64,000 nucleotides of DNA from Austropuccinia psidii. Taxonomy: Eukaryota; Basidiomycota; Pucciniomycetes; Pucciniales; Sphaerophragmiaceae. The translations under genes were made by a program, and so were the position numbers. The notes below the pieces were generated by a model. It had not been told where the DNA came from and ran no database searches. It saw only the letters and a list, made by a program, of their open reading frames with translations. This document shows, piece after piece, positions 57,220 to 64,000 of the stretch; within the stretch, counting starts at the first letter, position 1; every line of letters begins with the position of its first letter. The DNA lies in assembly GCA_023105745.1 (NCBI GenBank), contig JALGQZ010000009.1:9088937-9152936 (forward strand). The letters are read 5' to 3'.

Positions 57220-58099
57220 TGAGTTGATGCCCACTTCACTGTGCCTTTTTTGTTTTATTTTGGTTTTTTGAAAAACCTTCTTGTCTTCTAAGGCTTCTAT
57301 GTATGAATTCCATTATGACTAGTTTATAGAGGGATATTGTCTTTTTCTACTTTCAGGAAAAAGAAAAATCATTTTTTTTATTTCAGTTTACAAACAAAAA
57401 AAACTTTTCATCTGTTTTCTACTGTAATTTATTATTTATTCATTTTTTTATTTTATTTTTTTGGTGATTGGGTTTGAAAAAATTAACATATTTCAATTTT
57501 TAATTAATTTTTTAAACGTAAAGATGTATTAATCAAGGGCCTTGTCAAGTATTAACTTGTAAATTATATTTTTTTTATTTAAAATAAGTAAAAACCGCTC
57601 AAAAATTATAAATTTCCACTATTATTAAGTATAATAGTAATAATGATTCTTTATCAAGGTTTGAGCTCCTAAATAGTCATTTCAAATTGAGTGAAATTTG
57701 ATTTTTGAAGTAGTCAGTATGTGTATTTGGAAACTTCCAAACCAGATATCTCTGTCCATTTATAAGATATCAGAATTTTAGATCCTGATGATATCCAAAA
57801 TTTGATATACCTTTCAATACAGCTGTAAGAGTATATTTCAAAGATGGAGGGATCTCTTTATATTGCTAATTTCAAAAAACCTGTATTTTGTCAAGGATTT
57901 TTTTAGCCAGGATCTCTTGTACAATTTTGGAGATACAGATATAAAAGGTATTCAAAATTTAATCTCTCATTCAGACCTTCAATCTGGGCATACTTTGGTA
58001 AAGTGTTTTAAAAGCCCTCTTTGACCTTTCAGGGGGTTTATTTAAGTTAAGGGTATGAATATGTTATTTCTTGAAGGAGGAATGCTACTTAATAGTGGA
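57220..58099. other. AT-rich spacer, no gene
   Basis: No gene is seen. AAGGTTTGAGCTC near 57657 weakly resembles the inner edge of an A-family end, so the A2 LTR may reach this far. I could not fix its boundary. Confidence 0.4.
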
Positions 58100-59782
58100 T
58101 TACATCATTAGATAGTTCCAACTGATAGATTCAAGAACAATAACATTGTATAAAAATTGATATTCTAGAGAAATGAAATAATTTGATATAATAAAATATT
58201 ATTTAAGAGTTTTTAAAATATATTTTAAGACAACAATTTTACATAATAAAATCTATGATTGGTGATTGAAACAATATAATATGAATTCTATGATCTCTAT
58301 TCTTTATTTAGAATTTATAAGGAGTAAAATAGCTGAAGAATTAGTTTAAGAACATAAAATTCTATTTGGAATAAAATACTACCCATTTAAAATGTTCAAT
58401 TGATTGAAATGATGATTGTTATGGGCACAAACAATGCTTTAAAGGCTTCTTTTATGCCTTCTGAGCAACTCTCATAATCAAGAATGAATATATAGGGTGT
58501 TCCCATATCAAAAATGAAATTTCATGCTCAAAAAGAAGGTTCTTAAGGTAAGGTAGCTTATTTTCAATTCCAATCTTAAGTTACCAGTGTTATTCTCAAC
58601 TCCAAGTAGCTTCAATTCTCATTTAAATGCAAAATTTCAATTTTTGATATAAAATTAATTTATTTATCTTAAAGTGAATAGAATGAACAACTTAAGATAA
58701 AATTTCAAGCAAAAATTGTTGAAATATGTTTTTCAATTAACTTTTAAAGAAGTATTAACTTTCTTTACGAATAATTCAAAGAGGTTTCTTCAAGGCCAAA
58801 TACCAATGATTTTTACCAATAAAAATCTTTTGAATTTATTTTATACACATATAAAATTAATTATTAAGCTGTGTGAAATTTCCCAGAAAACTCATTGAGG
58901 TTGGGATTTTCTATGAATTTTCAAAGTTATTCCCATTTTTTCACATAAAAATATCAATTCACACCAAACCTTAAATTTTGATAAGTTTTGAATTCTTTTA
59001 GCTAAAATTTTAAGATTATTTCAATTTTATTAAGCTTTGAAAGTTCTCAAGACCTTTATTAAAGGCCTTCATATAGGAATTTACCCTTTGGCTGCTTGTA
59101 ATTCCTGTCCAAAAGAGGAATAGAAATTTTGAAGTTTAATATTCAATTGAATTCTGATCTTAAAGCTTTAATAAGGATGAAAATCCTTCAATACAAGATG
59201 AAAGCCTTATTTGGGCTCTTTCATATCCCATATGTTGGGTACCCTGGCTCTTTTTTCCTGTTGTCCTTTGTCCCACCTTTTTGCATTTATTTGCCCTTTT
59301 ATTTATTGAAAGCCATATAATGGCTTTAAACCAATTAGATTTATTTCATGCAGGAATTACAGCCTGTATGGAAAATACTTGACCAATTCAGTAAATATAC
59401 ACCACACCTTCATATTAACTAAATTTTTGTAATTTTCATAAGCCTTATGCAACTTTAAATTTAAGCTTAAAATTAACAATTCAACAATTTTAATCAAAAT
59501 TGTAAAAATTGATAATTTTACTGTGAGATTTTTGAACCTTCCAATAGCACAGAAAGCAGCCATTTTTTTGTATCCCTATGGGTCTACCCAAGGCTATTTT
59601 TGGTGTAGAACTCAAAAATGACATAATATTTATAACTTTGTTTATGAAGAATGAATTTATATTTATTTTTTGAGACTCTTTTGCATCACGTTAATTTGAT
59701 AAGTCTATTTATGGCTAAATAAAATGTATAAAACATTATTTGGGGCCTTATGGGTAGGTCATAAATACCTCCCAGGCTCACA
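58100..59782 (-). mobile_element. A-family LTR (A2), low end not resolved
   Basis: On the minus strand it begins TGTGAGCCTGGGAGG at 59782 and follows A1 block by block (the TCTACACC block near 59610 against 42840, the GAGAGTTGCTC block near 58450 against 44000). The low end is diverged, so the start coordinate is approximate and no target duplication could be read. The short plus-strand frames at 58716 and 59129 are inside it. Confidence 0.75.
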
Positions 59783-59970
59783 AACTTTCTCAAGTTGCTT
59801 TCATATATGTATATATAGATATATATGTAGTGAATTATTATAGTTTAAAGTATCCATAAAATCTGTGTTCAAGGTACATATTTCCTTCATAAAAACCTTC
59901 TACATCACATAATTCAGGAAAATCATGTTTCAAAATTCTTTATGGGTGGATTTCTTTGGAATTATTTTTT
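59783..59970. other. Spacer between two LTRs
   Basis: TATATGTATATATAGATATATATG-like microsatellite at about 59805-59830. Otherwise nothing is recognised. Confidence 0.5.
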
Positions 59971-61749
59971 TGTCAGCCTTTATGGCATTTTTATATACCC
60001 AAGAGACCATAAATAACAAAATTGTGTTTAATTATAAATAAATAAATTTATTTTTATTATACAAACAAGATTTAAAATATAGAAATAAGATCTATATACA
60101 AAATAAAAAACCTAATTATAATTTGAAATTAAAATGACATTGAAATTTAAAATTTCAAAAATACATTTATACTTGAAAAAATCAAGTATAAATAAATTTC
60201 CACCAAAAATATTCAAATTAAAATATTTTTGGAAAAAAGTTAATAAACGTTATTATAGATTTTTTCCATCAAATAATCTTATGAAGATTATTTCATCATT
60301 GTATTCCTCATAAAGAATTAGGTGGTGTGACTGCTAAGTTGAAATTCTGTAACTCAACTCAAAAGAAGCTTAAGGTAAATTTTTAGTATTTTCTGTATGC
60401 AAACATGGAAATATTCAGAATCTTAATTTAATTCAAACCATATGTGGTGTAAGCTATCAATTGTTTTGTTAAAATTGAGGTATGATATGTAGTTTAGAAG
60501 CTATGAGGATTTGAAGTTTTTTCAAATGAAATCTCAAAATATGTGTGTGTATTACATAAGTGAACTTGGATTTACAAATGTGGAATTAATTATTACAGTT
60601 GTGTACTGAAATTTGTCGATTGAATTACATATGTGAAATTTCTAGTATAGTACATGATGAGGAACTAAAGAAAAAATAAATTGGAAAGATTAATTTTTGG
60701 CAGAACAGGAATCTTGGCTCCTAAGGTGCCAGACTCCCCCAAATTCCTTTCTGACAAGTGTGAGATGTAAAAATTCATGCAAAGTTCATCACATTTGGCC
60801 CAGAATTGAGTCCCAGGGTCTGTGACTCAATTAATGATCAGCTTTTCATACCAACCAGGGCAATTTTAACTCTTTCCAAGAGGGTAAAACTCCCCTTAAG
60901 TCAAAAAAAATATTAGTAAAAACAGTTTTAACTAGCTTTGAGGTCTCTTGAACACATTCTGACATGTTTTGAAGGCTTGAAACCAGGTATTACTATATAA
61001 ATGTCTGATGCAAGGGACTAAAATGCCTAAAACTTGCACTTTTTTGGTCCAAACCAGGCTTCAATGATGCCAAAATTGGCTTTTCCGTTTTCAAAGTGTT
61101 TCTCATGACTGATTATATCAAAATTTACTTTTGGAGTAAGAAAATTGGTAACTATAAAAGAATTTCTTCTTTGCCCCACTTTTTGCTTCATGTTAGAATC
61201 CTTTGTTTCATAATTTGTTTAAAAACTGCTAAACCAATAAATAAAATATTTCAACAACCATTTTTATATCATGTTAAAAATTTTAACCACATTAAAAACT
61301 CATTATAATCATTTTTACCCTTGAACCACCCCAAAAGTGAATTCAAGTATTTTTCATCACTGTTAAGTTTGTCACTTTGTTTCCAAATTCACTCTGGTCA
61401 CTTTTGCTCCTGTTTTTTCTTTGATATTTATTTAAAGAATCTGTTGTATATTAATTGCTTTCAGTTGTTTTCCCAATTAATCCAAACTAAAATCTCTCTC
61501 AAAGAGATTTCTTTTGTAGCCTCAAATATCTCTTGTAGAGTATTTTGGATAAATTTTGATTGTTGGTAAGACAATAAATCTTTATAATATTATTGTTTTG
61601 TACTAAGAAAGTTAAAAACAATTTATTTGATGTTCTTTCTCTTAAAACTCTTAAAATTTATTATTTTTAATGAAAAACTACCTTATACATATTTTTAGGA
61701 CAGGAAAAGTAATTTATTTTTAATCAAATTTTCATATCCACACCTTACA
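59971..61749 (+). mobile_element. C-family solo LTR (C2)
   Basis: TGTCAGCCTTTATGG at the start and CATATCCACACCTTACA at the end, the inverse of C1 (29451-31244). The flanks TTTTT and TTTTG agree at four of five bases as a target duplication. The plus-strand frames at 61096-61569 are inside the LTR. Confidence 0.85.
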
Positions 61750-63105
61750 TTTTGGTCAGGTGAATATTTTAAATCCAGAATTTTTAAAGATTATGAGAGT
61801 TTACAGAAAGAAACAAAATTGGAATGAAATTTTTGGTTATTTTTTCATGAAGGAAATCCTTTTTGAATTAAAAAAAAAACCTAAGATTTTTCAAGACAAG
61901 TGTGGGGTTAGGTTACCAAAAAATGAGACCTTTTCCTATTTGAAAACCCAAGTCTAAAGAAAATTGTGTATCTTAGACTCCAAATACTACATTTGGTCCT
62001 TGAGGTAAAAATCTCAATTTTTGTTGTTTGGTGTTTATTTGACAGATTTTGAATTCCCTGATGATATCTCCTTTTTCCAAAATTTAGAATGAATTTTTTT
62101 GTTTGATATGATTTAAAAATATAAATTCAATTTTTGATAAAATTGAATGCAAATAGTTTTTTCAAAAAAAATAAATGATACAACTGAAAAAAATTTAAAT
62201 TGTGTCAATTTGATATTCTCTTGTTAGAAAACTTTACTTTTAAAAATTGATTTGATTTATCCAATTTTGAATTGGGAAAATCAATGTTATTGAAGAAAAT
62301 AATTTTCATTCTCTTGGAAAATTTATTCTGATAAATAGAGTTTATTTTGGTAGGTTTTCATTGACAATATTTAAGTCAATACAAATTATTTCAAGAATTA
62401 GAAATTAAAAAAATTTCTTTTCTATTTTATCAAATAAAAAATCATTTTCTTTTCTATGCCTTTTGTTTTTCTTTTTTCAGGTTTTCAAATTATATATATA
62501 TATATATATTTGATACATATGTTTAGTTATAATATTAATTTGATTTTTCTCAAGAATGTAAATGTGAGAATAATGGTAATAGAAAAAAAGACTTTATAAA
62601 TGAAAAAACCTTGAAAATATTTTTCTATTGATTGATACATGTTCCAAAATGAAACCTGAGAGATAATTTTTACAAATAATAGGATAAATTGTAAGTTCAA
62701 ATATACAAATTGTTAAATTTCAACTTTCCAAAAATATTCTTGGCTCTTTTTTTAAGAAGAGAGAATGGTTTGCATGTTTTCAAAGTTGAAAAAACAATTT
62801 TTTTACTTTTTTCAGGAAGATAAAATCATTTTGTCAATTTATTCAGTTTTTCCCATAAATGATGAGAAATGGTTTTGAAAAATGCAAATATTCTACCATC
62901 ATTTTTGTATTTATCATTCCAAAAGATGAATATTTGGAGGGTATATTTTGAGATTTTTGAAAGCTTTTATGAAGGGCATTGGTAAAGACATGTGAGAAAA
63001 ATTGTAAAACATATAAGAGATCCCCTGGGGTACTTCTCAATTGAAAGTAACAACAAAAGAACTTGCAAAATCTCCCAATAAAGGCCTCTTTTGTAAAGAC
63101 CCCAA
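61750..63105. other. AT-rich DNA, no gene
   Basis: Long A and T runs and a (TA)n tract near 62492-62510. Two Lys/Phe-rich short frames (61760-61957 plus, 62843-63040 minus) carry no motif. Nothing else is recognised. Confidence 0.5.
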
Positions 63106-63109
63106 GGAA

Positions 63110-63380
63110 TTTTTAATGGCATTTATAATATTCTCAATGGCATTTATGACATTTTCAATGGAATGTATGGCATGATGGAATTGTTAACTACATTCATGTA
63201 ATTAATAATTATATTCATGGCATTGTTAATGACATTTATGGAATTGTGAGGTTGTCAATGTTATTTATGATATTCTTAATAACATTTATAGCATTTTTAA
63301 TGAAATTTTTACAATTTTTAATAAAATGTAAGGCATTTTTGATCATATTTATGCAGTTCTAATGTGATGTATGGCATTTT
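63110..63380 (+). repeat. Degenerate tandem repeat of about 24 bases
   Basis: Variants of ATGGCATTTATNATATTNTTA occur about ten times in a row with point changes and small length changes. There is no reading frame. Confidence 0.7.
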
Positions 63381-64000
63381 CCTAAAAGACTTTCAGGAAA
63401 TCTCACTATTATAGAAGCTGATTCATATTGAATTTCTATTGTATATAAAAGCTATCCCAGTTATTCCCTTGAAAGGTTTTATTTATTGCTTAAATACCCT
63501 TTAAATCAGCTTCTTTATCAACAATATGGCAATTTTGTAATTAAAGAAACTGATATTGAAAACATGAAAATAAAATATGAAATAGAAACAACTTTTTTGG
63601 CAGGTCCTTTTTTCACTCAAAAAAATGCCCAAAATTGTGGGCTTCTGGTTTTTGATTCTCAAGATTTACCTCTTCATGTTAAAAAAGAAATGAAGGAAGT
63701 CCATAAGTGGGAATTTTTTTAATTAGTTTTTCAAACAAATTGTCCAAAAAAAATTGAAAAATTTGGGGATCTTAACATCCCGCAAAATAAAAAATGTGCC
63801 CAAAAGAACTAAAAGAATTCCTCAAAACTAGGCCTGAGGAGTTTTTTTCAAAGAATAGGGTAACTTACAAGTTTTGGCCATAAATTGATAAAAACACATA
63901 AGGGCCTAATTTATTTTACTCAAAGCTTACATGTTTTTAGCAGAACCCTTTATGAATTTCCAAAAAGATGATAATTTTTAATTGTAAGGCCTGGAAGTGT
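63381..64000. other. AT-rich end of window, one unsupported frame
   Basis: A plus-strand frame of 78 codons (63486-63722; residues such as F-F-T-Q-K-N and L-L-V-F-D-S-Q-D-L-P-L) has no recognised motif. I do not call it a gene. Confidence 0.35.

Overview
The window is a transposon-dominated stretch of a fungal nuclear genome, most likely a rust fungus (Pucciniales). The retrotransposon proteins closely resemble, from memory and not from a search, the Ty3/gypsy gag-pol family that fills the very large, AT-rich genome of Austropuccinia psidii (myrtle rust). By eye the DNA is about one third G+C, is poor in CpG, and has short GT-AG introns with CTRAY-type branch sites. I see no intact host gene and no RNA gene.

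Layout. 1-4.2 kb: three LTRs of two families (A/B/C and E). 4.2-8.1 kb: very AT-rich DNA with no gene. 8.1-20.5 kb: an old minus-strand Ty3/gypsy chromovirus (G1b) carrying two later solo-LTR insertions, each with an exact 5-base target-site duplication. 20.5-22.1 kb: an E-family LTR that cuts the 5' LTR of G1b, then a TG-rich minisatellite. 22.3-39.7 kb: a region richer in unique sequence, with a decayed Tnp2-type transposase (minus), an unrecognised intron-bearing gene (plus), a decayed SNF2/RAD5-like helicase (minus) split by a C-family LTR, a second intron-rich gene with a clear CCAAT/TATA promoter, a minisatellite, an unrecognised minus-strand pseudogene, and three copies of a 24-base GGCATGCC palindrome. 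39.9-46.8 kb: a 5'-truncated plus-strand chromovirus (E3) with a chromodomain, hit by an A-family LTR. 47.6-57.2 kb: a complete plus-strand chromovirus (G1a) with both LTRs, PBS, PPT and TATTT target duplications, inactivated by point mutations. 57.2-64 kb: A- and C-family LTRs and AT-rich DNA.

How it fits together. Reading frames and target duplications let the insertion order be read. The SNF2 gene and the two G1 elements are the older layer, and the A/B/C LTRs (about 1.8-2.2 kb, TG...CA ends, 5-base duplications, no coding) landed in them later. G1a and G1b share a little-expected architecture. A first ORF is made by removing a 68-base intron, that intron contains the ATG that opens gag-pol, and the two proteins overlap in different frames for about 700 bases. 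This splice-switched dual coding is the best candidate for an undescribed system here.
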